Source: Crocosphaera sp. (GTDB lineage Bacteria > Cyanobacteriota > Cyanobacteriia > Cyanobacteriales > Microcystaceae). From it: a DNA stretch of 64,000 nucleotides. The translations under genes were made by a program, and so were the position numbers. Numbering within the stretch: the first letter of the stretch is position 1; each line of letters starts with the position of its first letter. The notes beneath the pieces were generated by a model, which saw only the letters and a list, made by a program, of their open reading frames with translations, had not been told where the DNA came from and made no database searches. This document shows, one piece after another, positions 28,351 through 37,963 of this stretch. The stretch is from contig JASJDN010000002.1 in NCBI GenBank assembly GCA_030065205.1, positions 1 through 64,000 of the forward strand. Reading direction: 5' to 3'.

Positions 28351-29490
28351 ATGATACCATCCTATCGGAAAGATTCCTTAGAAGAACACTATAGACAACT
28401 TCACAAACTGGGTGAGGGAGGAATGGGAACAACTTATGCAGCAGAAGATGTAAACACAGGAAAAAAAGTTGCTTTAAAAGTCATTTCTTTACACAATCAA
28501 ACCGATGCTAAAAGTCTAGAATTATTAGAACGAGAAGTTAGGGTTTTAAAACAATTAAATCATGCTAATATTCCTAAATATATTGATTATTTTCAATTAG
28601 AAGATGACAATAAATTATATCTGGTACAAGAGTTAGTATCAGGAAAAAACTTAAATCAAAAAATAGAAGAAGGACTTAGGTTGATAGAAACAGAAGTAAA
28701 AAATATTGCTAAACAAGTTCTCTCTATTCTTGACTATTTACATAATTTTGATCCTTGCATTATTCACCGAGATATTAAACCCCATAACTTGATTCTTTCC
28801 GACGATGGACAAATCTTTGATACTGGTGTGGCTCTTATTGAAGCAGTTCGACAAAAACACAAAGATATTGTAGAACTTTTACTGGATTATGGAATAGATG
28901 TTAATGTTCAAGGGCAATCTCGTTTTACAGCGATTGGCTCTGCTATCTTAACAGGACAAAAAGATTTAGTACAGCTATTAATTGAGCGTGGTGCTGATAT
29001 TAATACTATTGATACTACAGCTTCACTGAGTGGAAGTATGTTACATGAGGCTGTTTATAATGCAGCCACTAAGAAGGAAACCTCGAATAATCATGAGGAT
29101 ATAGCTACCATATTACTTAATCTTGGACTTGATGTTAATAGTCGAGACAAAGAAGATAGCACTCCACTTCATTATGCAGCAGTTAGGGGAAGCTATTTAT
29201 ATGGACGTGAGCCTTACACAAGTATGATAGAACTATTAATAGCTAATGGTGCTGATGTCAATATTAGAAATATATATGGTCAAACACCTCTACATTTAGC
29301 TGTTATCTGGGATGGAATGGGACACAGAGACAGTCGTTTTGGTGATCAGAAAAACGCAATTGAAATGTTAATAGCTAATGGTGCTAATCTTAATGTCAGA
29401 GATAAAGAGGGCAAAACCCCACTTGCTCATGCAAAAGAGCGTGGAAATAGAGTGATAATGGAATTACTTAAAAAACACGGTGCAAGATAA
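28351..29490 (+). CDS. Truncated Ser/Thr kinase fused to ankyrin repeats
   Basis: A 379-residue chimera. Residues 13-156 are a kinase N-lobe and catalytic loop: GEGGMGTTY, K43, and H139-R-D-I-K-P-H-N146. Where a kinase continues into the magnesium-binding DFG, the sequence passes from DDGQIF to DTGVALIEAV and becomes ankyrin repeats (at least five units such as STPLHYAAVRG and QTPLHLAVIWD) to the end. The DFG, activation loop and C-lobe are missing, so it is unlikely to be an active kinase. An in-frame deletion between a kinase gene and an ankyrin gene at about 28818 is the simplest explanation. The N-terminus is close to the kinase at 26709-28163. Confidence 0.88.
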   Translation: MIPSYRKDSLEEHYRQLHKLGEGGMGTTYAAEDVNTGKKVALKVISLHNQTDAKSLELLEREVRVLKQLNHANIPKYIDYFQLEDDNKLYLVQELVSGKNLNQKIEEGLRLIETEVKNIAKQVLSILDYLHNFDPCIIHRDIKPHNLILSDDGQIFDTGVALIEAVRQKHKDIVELLLDYGIDVNVQGQSRFTAIGSAILTGQKDLVQLLIERGADINTIDTTASLSGSMLHEAVYNAATKKETSNNHEDIATILLNLGLDVNSRDKEDSTPLHYAAVRGSYLYGREPYTSMIELLIANGADVNIRNIYGQTPLHLAVIWDGMGHRDSRFGDQKNAIEMLIANGANLNVRDKEGKTPLAHAKERGNRVIMELLKKHGAR

Positions 29491-29496
29491 AATTCT

Positions 29497-29871
29497 ATGA
29501 CTATTTCTAGTGAACAAAAACAAGCCGAAATTATTCGCCAAATACAACTAGCACAATCTCAAAGAAGAGAATTATTAGCTAGTATGAAGCAAAGACAACA
29601 ACAAGGTTGGGAAATTGCTAGAAATAGTGCAGAAATTCTAAAAAAACAGTTTGGGGTTAAACGAGTTGTTTTGTTTGGTTCAATGCTTAATGTTGAAGAC
29701 TTATCTCCTTACTCAGATATTGACTTAGCTGTATGGGGACTCTCTCCCAATACTATATTTAAGGCAGGTGCTGCTATTGAAAAAGGGCATGAATTTCCTA
29801 TTGATTTAGTTGAGGCAGAAAAGGCTAAACTTTATATTCGCCAAGCTATTGATAGGGGGGTTGAACTTTGA
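29497..29871 (+). CDS. MntA-like minimal nucleotidyltransferase (antitoxin)
   Basis: A 124-residue protein whose last two thirds form a polymerase-beta-type nucleotidyltransferase core: VKRVVLFGSMLNVEDLSPYS then DIDLAVWGL (the GS...DxD motif) and a later PIDLVEAEK acidic residue. The first 50 residues are a charged helix. In MntA/HepT pairs the nucleotidyltransferase AMPylates and neutralises the HEPN RNase toxin. It overlaps the next gene by four bases (TTGA). Confidence 0.85.
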   Translation: MTISSEQKQAEIIRQIQLAQSQRRELLASMKQRQQQGWEIARNSAEILKKQFGVKRVVLFGSMLNVEDLSPYSDIDLAVWGLSPNTIFKAGAAIEKGHEFPIDLVEAEKAKLYIRQAIDRGVEL

Positions 29872-30338
29872 AAAAAGAGAAAATCAAAGAGCGAATTGAA
29901 CAAGAATTGATCGAAATTCAAGAAACAATATCAAAAATCGAGTCTTACATTCAACAATTAAAAGAAGCATCATCACAACCCTATCAAGAAGCTCTCATTA
30001 TGGCGATCGCGTTATGTTTACAGAGTTTTTATACAGGAGTAGAAAGAATTTTTCAATTCATAGCTCGTTTTATTGATTGTCTGGAACCGACGGGGGCTAA
30101 TTGGCATCAACAATTATTAGAACAAATGACATTGACAGTACCTGATGTCCGTCCTAAAGTGATTTCTCAATCTACTCAACTGTTTTTAGATGAATTTCGT
30201 CGTTTTCGTCATGTTGTGCGAAGTCTTTATGCTTATAAATTAGAACTTGAACCCATACTAGAATTAGCTAATAAAACTCCGAAACTTTACAAAACCTTAG
30301 AAGAAGAAATCAACAAGTTTCTAGAATCTTTATCCTAG
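29868..30338 (+). CDS. HepT-like HEPN ribonuclease toxin
   Basis: A 156-residue all-helical protein. The segment LDEFRRFRHVVRSLYAYKLE matches the region that carries the HEPN active-site Arg and His in HepT-like proteins. The start is a TTG at 29868, directly overlapping the stop of the MntA-like gene. The pair is a plausible type VII toxin-antitoxin module. The exact active-site spacing (R...H) should be checked by alignment. Confidence 0.8.
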   Translation: MKKEKIKERIEQELIEIQETISKIESYIQQLKEASSQPYQEALIMAIALCLQSFYTGVERIFQFIARFIDCLEPTGANWHQQLLEQMTLTVPDVRPKVISQSTQLFLDEFRRFRHVVRSLYAYKLELEPILELANKTPKLYKTLEEEINKFLESLS

Positions 30339-30365
30339 TCAGCTATTTTATTAAAAAGTTGAAAA

Positions 30366-30432
30366 TGGTGGGTTACGACGGATTCTTATATTTCTGTGAT
30401 AATCGTTCATTATGGCCGTCTAACCCACCCTA
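30366..30432. repeat. Short inverted repeat around GGTGGGTTA
   Basis: A 67-base element begins GGTGGGTTACGACGG and ends CCGTCTAACCCACC, nearly perfectly inverted. It lies just after the HepT-like gene and could fold as a long hairpin. It resembles the other palindromic repeats in this window. Confidence 0.7.
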
Positions 30433-30588
30433 TGATCACATTGATGATCATTACAGAACGGTAGAAGCAAAAACATTGAAAAATTAGGCATAATAGAATA
30501 GTAGCAGCTTGAATAAGATCCCGTTTGGTCTTACAATTGCAGCGACTTAACCCCTTTCGTCAGTTACTACCCAGTTACCTTAAGATAT

Positions 30589-31086
30589 ATGTCTGCTTCT
30601 GACGTACAACCTCCTCAATCCTACCGTAAAGAGGAAGTCCAAGAAATTTTACACTTGGCCATTGCTCGCAAAACCGACGTTGAAGAATTGTCCCGTACCC
30701 AACTTTGGGAAATTGCGGCAGAATTAGATATTGACGTCGACGTTTTACAACTGGCCGAAAAAGACTGGTTATTGCAAAAACAACAGCAAAAGAAAAAGGA
30801 AGAATTTAATCAATATCGTCAAAGACAACTAAAACGGAAATTTATTCGCTATACCATTATTAATTCCTTTGTCATGTTACTTAATTTCTTGGCAGTAGGA
30901 ACCTTGTCTTGGTCTTTATATATCTTGATTTTATTGGGACTTCCCCTAGCTTTAAGTACATTTAAAACTTTTCAAACCGAAGGAGAAGAATACGAAAAAG
31001 AGTTTCAACAATGGTATTTTAAAAAGGAAATGAAAGCCTCAATTTCCAGTCTTTGGAATCGCATTAAAACCGCTTGGCTTTCATAG
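30589..31086 (+). CDS. 2TM domain-containing protein
   Basis: A 165-residue membrane protein. The first 80 residues are helical and charged (EEVQEILHLAIARKTDVEEL), resembling a small regulatory helical domain. Two adjacent membrane helices follow (about residues 87-105 and 107-124), then a cytoplasmic tail with amphipathic helices. This is the 2TM family layout. Function is unknown. Confidence 0.82.
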   Translation: MSASDVQPPQSYRKEEVQEILHLAIARKTDVEELSRTQLWEIAAELDIDVDVLQLAEKDWLLQKQQQKKKEEFNQYRQRQLKRKFIRYTIINSFVMLLNFLAVGTLSWSLYILILLGLPLALSTFKTFQTEGEEYEKEFQQWYFKKEMKASISSLWNRIKTAWLS

Positions 31087-31219
31087 AAAAATGCTCATGA
31101 TTACTATAGCACAAGTATCCTAGTTGTAATAACCTACAAGGTTTCAAGTTCGTTGAAAAAATCCCCCGAAAAGAGTACAATCAACACAAGGAAAAGTAGG
31201 GTAATTTTGAGGGAAAACG

Positions 31220-32599
31220 ATGAGCGTTAAGGTAAAAAAACCCATTCTTGTAGCAGGGTTAGGCATTTCGTTCTTATTATGGTTAGGAGATAGTCTCCAT
31301 GAGGAAGTCATTGCTGTAGGAGAATGGGGGGTTTTGAGTCTCATGGCCATCGGGACAGGGGTTTGGTGGTGGCAAAAAAAACAACCTAAAAAAGCAGTCT
31401 ATCAAACCATCTCACCCTTAACCATAGCAGACGTTAATAAGGCTATCTCTGATGGAGAAAAAATATTAAAAATCGTCAAACAGGAAAACCCTGAATCTAA
31501 TTTATTAGCGTTAGAAAATAAGTTAAAAATATTGCCCGAAAAACTGAATGATCAATCTGTTTCTTTGGGATTAATTAGTCAATCTAACACAATTAAAAGT
31601 GGTTTAAAATTATTATTAAATCAAGAAATTGATTTTAAACAAATTCAATGGTTAGAACAAAATGATTGCGAAAATATTAATCAGAAAATAGACTTAATCA
31701 TCTTCTTGATTACCACAGATTTAACCGAAAGTCAATGGCAAATTATACAACAATCTCATCAAAATCATCAACGGTGCTTAATAGTTTTAAATCAACCTGA
31801 ACAATATAATTTAGAAGAACAAGAAATTGTCTTACAACAAATTAAACAACGGGTTAAAACTCTTATTCCACCTCATGGTGTGATAGCAATAAATTCAACC
31901 CCAAAAACTCTAAAAGTTCGTCAATACCAAGACGATAAATCCTATAAAGAATGGACTGAAACCAGACCCCCTAATATCACACCTTTAACCAATAGAATAG
32001 AATCGATTTTAAACCAAGAAAGAGAGCAATTGATTTTAGGTAAAGTGTGGCGTGAAGCACAAACCATTAAACAGCAAGCCAAAGGAATTTTAAATCAGAT
32101 TAGACACAATAAGGCTGTACCCATGATGGAAAAATATCAATGGATAGCAGCAGCAGCAGCTTTTGGCAATCCGGTTTCGTCCCTAGATTTATTAGCCACG
32201 GCTGCCATTAACGCTCAAATGATAGTGGATTTAAGCAGCATTTATCAACAGAAATTCACCCTATCTCAAGGACAAACCGTAGCAGCAACCATTGGTAAAT
32301 TAATGATAAAATTAGGGTTAGTTGAACTCTCCACCCATGCCATTAGTGGTTTATTAAAAAGTAACGCAATTACTTATGTAGCAGGAGGCGCAACCCAAGG
32401 TATTAGTGCGGCCTATTTAACCCGTGTGGCTGGTTTAAGTTTAATCGAATATTTCCAAGAACAAGACATTGATTTTAACTATCATCAAACCATAGATATA
32501 GAAAAACTTTCAACCAAAATCAAACAGGTGTTTGAACAAACAAGACGAACAGAGATTTTGCAAGCATTTGTGAAACAAACCCTTCCTAAACTATCATAG
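31220..32599 (+). CDS. DUF697 family membrane-associated protein
   Basis: A 459-residue protein with two hydrophobic segments at the N-terminus (about residues 8-22 and 34-51). A central region of about 200 residues is where GTPase relatives carry their G domain, but I see no GxxxxGK[ST] P-loop. The C-terminal DUF697 domain has WIAAAAAFGNPVSSLDLLATAAINAQMI and GGATQGISAAYLTRVAG. Several cyanobacterial DUF697 proteins couple a GTPase to this domain; this one looks like a degenerate version. Start is ATG preceded by GAGGG. Confidence 0.8.
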   Translation: MSVKVKKPILVAGLGISFLLWLGDSLHEEVIAVGEWGVLSLMAIGTGVWWWQKKQPKKAVYQTISPLTIADVNKAISDGEKILKIVKQENPESNLLALENKLKILPEKLNDQSVSLGLISQSNTIKSGLKLLLNQEIDFKQIQWLEQNDCENINQKIDLIIFLITTDLTESQWQIIQQSHQNHQRCLIVLNQPEQYNLEEQEIVLQQIKQRVKTLIPPHGVIAINSTPKTLKVRQYQDDKSYKEWTETRPPNITPLTNRIESILNQEREQLILGKVWREAQTIKQQAKGILNQIRHNKAVPMMEKYQWIAAAAAFGNPVSSLDLLATAAINAQMIVDLSSIYQQKFTLSQGQTVAATIGKLMIKLGLVELSTHAISGLLKSNAITYVAGGATQGISAAYLTRVAGLSLIEYFQEQDIDFNYHQTIDIEKLSTKIKQVFEQTRRTEILQAFVKQTLPKLS

Positions 32600-32742
32600 A
32601 TAATGCTGCTGATTTTAATAAAGTACAGTGTAAAAACCAACTATTATCCATTCTTTAGTGCAGCTACGAAAAAATCATAACGCTGAACTCCCAACTCAGA
32701 TTAGTTGATTATTAGGTGTGTGAAAAAAATTAAAAGTAAATT

Positions 32743-34188
32743 ATGACAGTTTCTGATTCTGAAACCACTCCAACCCCTGTTAATAAAACCCTAGATACTA
32801 CTAACCCAGAGGAATCTATGGATCGTACCAATATCTCTAAAAAGTCTCCCCGTCAAGGGTTTGCTCCGGTGTTGGAAAATCCGCAATTTTTAATTCTTTG
32901 GATAGGACAAGTCTTTTCCCAACTGGCTGATAAAGTTTATTTAGTGTTAATGATCGCCTTTATTGCGGGTCATTTTCAGGGGGAAAATCAACCCATTAGT
33001 GGTTGGGTATCGGCCATTATGATCGCTTTTACCATTCCGGCGGTTTTCTTCGGTTCTTTGGCCGGGGTATATGTGGATCGTTGGTCGAAAAAAGGGGTGT
33101 TAGTCATCTCTAACTTTATTCGTGCCGCTTTTGTTTTTATTATTCCGCCCTTACTTTGGTTATCTGACGGAGATACCTTAACCCTAAACCTCACTTGGTT
33201 ACCTCACTGGTTACGGAGTTGGCAAAATCAAACTCAAGAGGCGTTTTTGTTGCCCTTGGGTTTTTTAATTTTATTGGTGTTAACCCTAATAGATTCCACC
33301 ATTACCCAATTTTTTGCTCCCGCAGAACAAGCAACTATTCCTTTATTGGTCAAACGCCGTCATTTACTATCGGCTAATTCTCTGTTTACTACGACTATGA
33401 TGGCCATGACCATCGTCGGTTTTGCCATCGGAGACCCCTTACTAGAAGTAGCCGCTCATTTTGCTGAAAATTTTGGCTTTTCTTGGGAAGAAGGAAAAGC
33501 CTTTATGGTAGGTGCATCCTATTTTATGGCCGGGTTACTCCTTTTATTGTTGAAAACGGGGGAAAAACGGCAACTGGATGAAAAAGAGCAGCCCCATGTG
33601 TTCGAGGATATTAAAGACGGAATTCGTTATTTAGGGGCGAATCGTCGGGTTCGCAATGCGTTAGTTCAGTTGGTGATTTTATTTTGTATTTTTGCCGCCT
33701 TATCCGTCTTAGCGGTACGCATGGCTGAAACCATCCCAGGAATGAAAGCAGAACAATTTGGCTTTTTATTGGCGACTGGTGGCTTAGGTATGGGCTGTGG
33801 GGCTGCTGTTTTAGGGGGTTGGGGACAACAGTTTCGTAATAATCAGTTAGGGTTATGGGGATCAGTGGGAATGGCTGTTTCTTTAGTGGGTTTATCCTTA
33901 TCCATCAACAGTTTATGGTTAACCCTCTTGATGACTACATTTTTAGGGGTATTCGCTGCTTTTGTAGGAGTTCCGATGCAAACCATTATCCAAGCAGAAA
34001 CCCCCGTTGATATGCGTGGTAAAGTATTTGGATTACAAAATAATGCCGTTAATATTGCGCTATCTTTACCTTTGGCTTTGGCTGGTATTGCCGAAACCTT
34101 CTTCGGGTTACAACCGGTATTATTAAGCTTAGGGGTGATGGCGATCGCTGGTGGGGTTTTGACGTGGGTGATGGGGATGAGGGAATAA
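32743..34188 (+). CDS. MFS transporter
   Basis: A 481-residue protein with a polar 45-residue N-terminal tail and about twelve membrane helices. LWIGQVFSQLADKVYLVLMIAF opens the first helix, and the conserved loop between helices 2 and 3 reads GSLAGVYVDRWSKKGVLV (G-x3-D-R-x2-[KR]-[KR]). It resembles the DHA-type efflux branch of the major facilitator superfamily. Substrate unknown. Upstream and downstream genes give no clue. Confidence 0.9.
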   Translation: MTVSDSETTPTPVNKTLDTTNPEESMDRTNISKKSPRQGFAPVLENPQFLILWIGQVFSQLADKVYLVLMIAFIAGHFQGENQPISGWVSAIMIAFTIPAVFFGSLAGVYVDRWSKKGVLVISNFIRAAFVFIIPPLLWLSDGDTLTLNLTWLPHWLRSWQNQTQEAFLLPLGFLILLVLTLIDSTITQFFAPAEQATIPLLVKRRHLLSANSLFTTTMMAMTIVGFAIGDPLLEVAAHFAENFGFSWEEGKAFMVGASYFMAGLLLLLLKTGEKRQLDEKEQPHVFEDIKDGIRYLGANRRVRNALVQLVILFCIFAALSVLAVRMAETIPGMKAEQFGFLLATGGLGMGCGAAVLGGWGQQFRNNQLGLWGSVGMAVSLVGLSLSINSLWLTLLMTTFLGVFAAFVGVPMQTIIQAETPVDMRGKVFGLQNNAVNIALSLPLALAGIAETFFGLQPVLLSLGVMAIAGGVLTWVMGMRE

Positions 34189-34281
34189 CGAAGTCAGAAG
34201 TTCCACAGCGAAGCTCCGTCTTAAAAACGATTCGCCTTCAAAGGCGGGGTTTTCGACCCCATTGTTTTCGATAACTTTAAC

Positions 34282-34467
34282 TCAAGTAAAACGAATCCGT
34301 CCTTCATCCATTTCCGACATTAGTAATTCTAACGCCTCGTAGTCAACGTCCGATATGTAGCCAGTACGGGTTAACTCACAGTTGATGGCCATTTCGATTT
34401 CTGGGGTTAATCGTTTAAGATAGAGGGCTTTTTCCACCAATTGGCGAATTAAAGGGGGCCGATTCAC
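34282..34467 (-). CDS. Small conserved protein of unknown function
   Basis: A 61-residue soluble protein (MNRPPLIRQLVEKALYLKRL...), helical and acidic at the C-terminus. The composition and the balanced charge pattern argue for a real gene, and it is preceded by a fair purine-rich site. No domain is recognised. Confidence 0.65.
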   Translation of the reverse strand: MNRPPLIRQLVEKALYLKRLTPEIEMAINCELTRTGYISDVDYEALELLMSEMDEGRIRFT

Positions 34468-34942
34468 AGATTTTTCTCCGCTCTTGACAACAGGGCATTT
34501 TAGGCTAAGTTAGTAAATGTGGAGAAGAACTATACTTCTACTACGCTCCAGGACTGATAATCTTTACGATCTTTTAACAATAGAGACCATGTTTAGTAAA
34601 CCATTAACTGGGTTCTAGGTTTTGTAACCTGCTTAACATTTTTTTACAAAAAAGCTGATAAGATGCTAAACTGTCATTCATTACTTCATAAAGTACAACA
34701 GCGTAGCGGCCAAATTATGGTTAATTTTGGGTAAAATCTACCAAATAATAGACCAAAACCTAGATTTAACCAAACTCAACAAAAAGCATGATTCAGTCAC
34801 AAAAATTAACCGAATATTAACCTTCGATTAATTTCCCAAAAAAAATATCGAAAGAATTAAAACTGAATCAATTGACAAAAAACTGATTATAATTTGGTCA
34901 TACCATAAGCAAATTAAATTTTGAAATTGAGGGTACACAACA
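34468..34942. other. AT-rich intergenic region upstream of the STAS gene
   Basis: 475 bases between divergent genes. It contains AT-rich stretches and probable promoters, but no recognisable gene, tandem repeat or structured RNA. Confidence 0.4.
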
Positions 34943-35296
34943 ATGATGGGGAGTCATTTGATTAATTTAAGAATCGCCGTTTTTGAACCCAGTGGTTACA
35001 TTACTGCGGCCAACGTCGACAATTTTCAGCAAAAATTAACCAATTTCGTTACCAACAACCCTAATAGAGAGTTTTTGGTGGATATGCACCAAGTAGAATT
35101 CATTGATAGTGCGGGACTTATGGCTATTGTGTCAGCATTTCGCCTGGCCCAACGTCTGAATAAACAATTAAGCGTTTGTTCCTTGTCACCATCGGTTCGT
35201 ATTATTTTTGAATTAACCCAGTTAGATAGAGCCTTAGAAATTTATGAAACCCGTCAAGCTTATGAATCATTAGTTAATGAAACCGTAGCTGCTTGA
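34943..35296 (+). CDS. STAS-domain anti-sigma factor antagonist
   Basis: A 117-residue single-domain STAS protein of the SpoIIAA/RsbV type. The conserved phosphorylatable serine lies in EFIDSAGLMAIVSAFRLAQ. Such proteins bind and sequester anti-sigma kinases according to their own phosphorylation. No kinase or phosphatase partner gene is adjacent, so its partner must be elsewhere. Confidence 0.92.
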   Translation: MMGSHLINLRIAVFEPSGYITAANVDNFQQKLTNFVTNNPNREFLVDMHQVEFIDSAGLMAIVSAFRLAQRLNKQLSVCSLSPSVRIIFELTQLDRALEIYETRQAYESLVNETVAA

Positions 35297-35383
35297 AGTC
35301 ATTACTCTGTTGGCTTACTCCTCCACACTTCCGGTATATTAGAAAAACATGAGACGATTTAGGGAAGTGCCGGAGGTTTGTTT

Positions 35384-37963
35384 GTGACTATCGCTATTGA
35401 AAAACTGCTCACTCCAGATGTTAATAAACCTGCCCGTTATTTGGGCAACGAATTAGGAGCTAAACATAAACCTTGGACCGAAGCAACGGTACACTGGGTT
35501 TTAACTTATCCAGAAGTGTATGAACTGGGAGCCTCTAATTTAGGTCACATCATCCTTTACAATATCCTCAATACTCAACCCCGTCAACTTTGCGATCGCA
35601 CTTACCTACCGGCCCCCGATTTAGCTCAGAAATTACGAGAAACAAAAACCCCTTTATTTGCCTTAGAATCCCGTCGTTCCCTCACCAATTTTGATATTTT
35701 AGGGTTTAATCTTAGTTATGAGCTAGGGGCGACCAATATTCTCGAAATGTTGGATTTAGCTCAAATTCCCTTAACCTGGAAAGAGAGAGACTCAGGCAAT
35801 TATCCCTTAATTTTTGCCGGGGGACAAACCGCTACCTCTAACCCCGAACCCTTTGCCGAATTTTTCGATTTTATGGCTTTAGGAGATGGGGAAGAATTAT
35901 TACCAGAAATTGGTTTAATTCTCGAACAGGGTAAAGAAAACCACCTGAGTAAAGAGGCATTATTATTAGATTTAGCCCAAATTCCAGGGGTTTACGTCCC
36001 TCGCTTCTACGACGTCACAGAAGCAGGAGAAGTGATTCCCAACCGGCCTGATGTTCCCCCGAGAATTTTACGCCGTGTCTCTCCCCCTATGCCAGCTTAT
36101 GCCATTGGTTTAGTTCCCTTTATCGAAACCATTCACGATCGCTTAGTGGTAGAAATTAGACGGGGTTGTACGCGAGGGTGTCGTTTTTGTCAACCCGGGA
36201 TGTTAACCCGCCCGGCAAGGGATGTACAACCCGAAGAGGTGATCGAAACCATCGAACGGGGGATTAGGGAAACCGGCCATAATGAATTTTCTTTATTATC
36301 TTTGAGTTGTTCCGACTATTTAGCCCTCCCTGCGGTGGGAACCGAGATCAAAAACCGTCTCAAAGACGAAAATATTACCCTTTCCTTGCCCAGTCAACGG
36401 GTTGATCGGTTTGATGAAAATATCGCCAACATTGTCGGAGGAAACCGTCAGTCAGGGCTTACTTTTGCCCCAGAAGCCGGAACCCAGAGAATGCGTGATG
36501 TCATCAATAAAGGGTTAACCAATGAAGAGTTATTGCGAGGGGTGAAAACCGCCGTTGAACAGGGTTGGGATAAGGTTAAACTCTACTTTATGATCGGCTT
36601 ACCGGGAGAAACCGATGTCGATGTGTTGGGTATTGTGGAAACAGTACGCTGGTTACGGCAAGAATGTCGAATTAAAGGCCGTAAGCCCCTACAATTCACC
36701 ATTACGGTGTCTAATTTTACCCCTAAGCCTCATACCCCGTTTCAATGGCATTCCGTGTCTACAGCCGAATTTAAGCGCAAACAGGAACTATTACGAGAAG
36801 CCTTTCGAGGCGTTCGCGGTGTCAAAGCCAATTATACCGATGTGAGAATTTCGGCCATGGAAGATTTTGTTGGCAGAGGCGATCGCCGGTTATCCCCTGT
36901 GATTCGTCGCGCCTGGGAATTGGGTGCCGGGATGGACTCCTGGTGGGAAAATGCCCAACAAGCTTATGAAGCGTGGGAACAAGCGATCGAAGAAGCTGGG
37001 TTAAGCTGGAAATATCGTCAGGTAGAAGCGGGAGAATGGAACGTTTTTGAAGGAAATACGGATCTATACAACGCTCCCTTACCTTGGGATCACATTAATA
37101 CCGGTATTGAGAAAAAATGGTTACAAGAGGACTTACAGAAGGCTTTAGAATCTGCTACCGTTCCCGACTGTGCTTTTGAGGGCTGTTCTCATTGTGGGGT
37201 GTGTGGCCTAGATTTCGGTCATAATATTGTAGTCCAACCCCCTGCTATTCCTGAATTTAGCGGTCATTTCCAGCCCAACCAAGCACGGTTACAGAGGTTT
37301 CGGGTTTATTTCGGCAAAATTGGGGAAATGGCCTTGGTTAGCCACCTTGATTTGGTGAGATTATTCGATCGGGTGGTGCGTCGTGCCGCTTTACCTATCT
37401 CTTTTACGGGGGGATATCATCCAGGCCCGCGAATTTCCATTGCCAATGCGTTAACGTTGGGTGTTACCAGTAGTGGGGAAATTGTGGATTTTGAGTTAAC
37501 AAAAGTGATGGATATTGAAGCATTTCGTCGCGCTTTAGAGAAAGAGTTGCCCTCAGAAATCCCTATTTTAAAGGTGGAAGAAGTTCCTGTGAATTCTACT
37601 GCAGCGACGCGTTTATTAGAGGAAGCCGAGTATTTAATTACTGTCCAAACTGAAGACATGATTAGTCAGGAGACTTGGGAAAGTTGGATTAAAAAGGTCT
37701 TAGATAGTTCAGAAATTAACTGGGAGAAAACTACGAAATCAGGTAAAAAGAAAATCGTCAATTTACGCGATCGCCTGTCTTATTTATCCTTAGAATCTTG
37801 TCAAGATGATGATGCTATTTTGCGCTATCGGGGCAGTTGTCGCAATGACGGAACCATGCTACAACCCCAACAGGTTATTCTGATGTTAGAAACAACATCT
37901 GGGATGGAATTACAGTTGATTAAAGTTCATCGTCAACAACTTATTTTAGCAGGGAGTCAATAA
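35384..37963 (+). CDS. TIGR03960-type B12-binding/radical SAM protein with DUF2344 domain
   Basis: An 859-residue protein if read from the GTG at 35384, which has GGAGG seven bases upstream; the TTG two codons earlier is too close to that site. The N-terminal cobalamin-binding-like region includes LGFNLSYELGATNILEML and AGGQTATSNPEPF. The radical SAM cluster motif is C262-x3-C266-x2-C269 (GCTRGCRFCQPG). The C-terminal DUF2344 domain (FRVYFGKIGEMALVSHLDL, TGGYHPGPRIS) is fused here; in other bacteria it is a separate gene. Reaction unknown. Confidence 0.93.
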   Translation: MTIAIEKLLTPDVNKPARYLGNELGAKHKPWTEATVHWVLTYPEVYELGASNLGHIILYNILNTQPRQLCDRTYLPAPDLAQKLRETKTPLFALESRRSLTNFDILGFNLSYELGATNILEMLDLAQIPLTWKERDSGNYPLIFAGGQTATSNPEPFAEFFDFMALGDGEELLPEIGLILEQGKENHLSKEALLLDLAQIPGVYVPRFYDVTEAGEVIPNRPDVPPRILRRVSPPMPAYAIGLVPFIETIHDRLVVEIRRGCTRGCRFCQPGMLTRPARDVQPEEVIETIERGIRETGHNEFSLLSLSCSDYLALPAVGTEIKNRLKDENITLSLPSQRVDRFDENIANIVGGNRQSGLTFAPEAGTQRMRDVINKGLTNEELLRGVKTAVEQGWDKVKLYFMIGLPGETDVDVLGIVETVRWLRQECRIKGRKPLQFTITVSNFTPKPHTPFQWHSVSTAEFKRKQELLREAFRGVRGVKANYTDVRISAMEDFVGRGDRRLSPVIRRAWELGAGMDSWWENAQQAYEAWEQAIEEAGLSWKYRQVEAGEWNVFEGNTDLYNAPLPWDHINTGIEKKWLQEDLQKALESATVPDCAFEGCSHCGVCGLDFGHNIVVQPPAIPEFSGHFQPNQARLQRFRVYFGKIGEMALVSHLDLVRLFDRVVRRAALPISFTGGYHPGPRISIANALTLGVTSSGEIVDFELTKVMDIEAFRRALEKELPSEIPILKVEEVPVNSTAATRLLEEAEYLITVQTEDMISQETWESWIKKVLDSSEINWEKTTKSGKKKIVNLRDRLSYLSLESCQDDDAILRYRGSCRNDGTMLQPQQVILMLETTSGMELQLIKVHRQQLILAGSQ

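Noticed and set aside
34233-34253. Strong terminator after the MFS gene
   Set aside because: A CGCC/GGCG hairpin exists, but the loop is small and the T-run is short (TTTT), so it is too weak to call.
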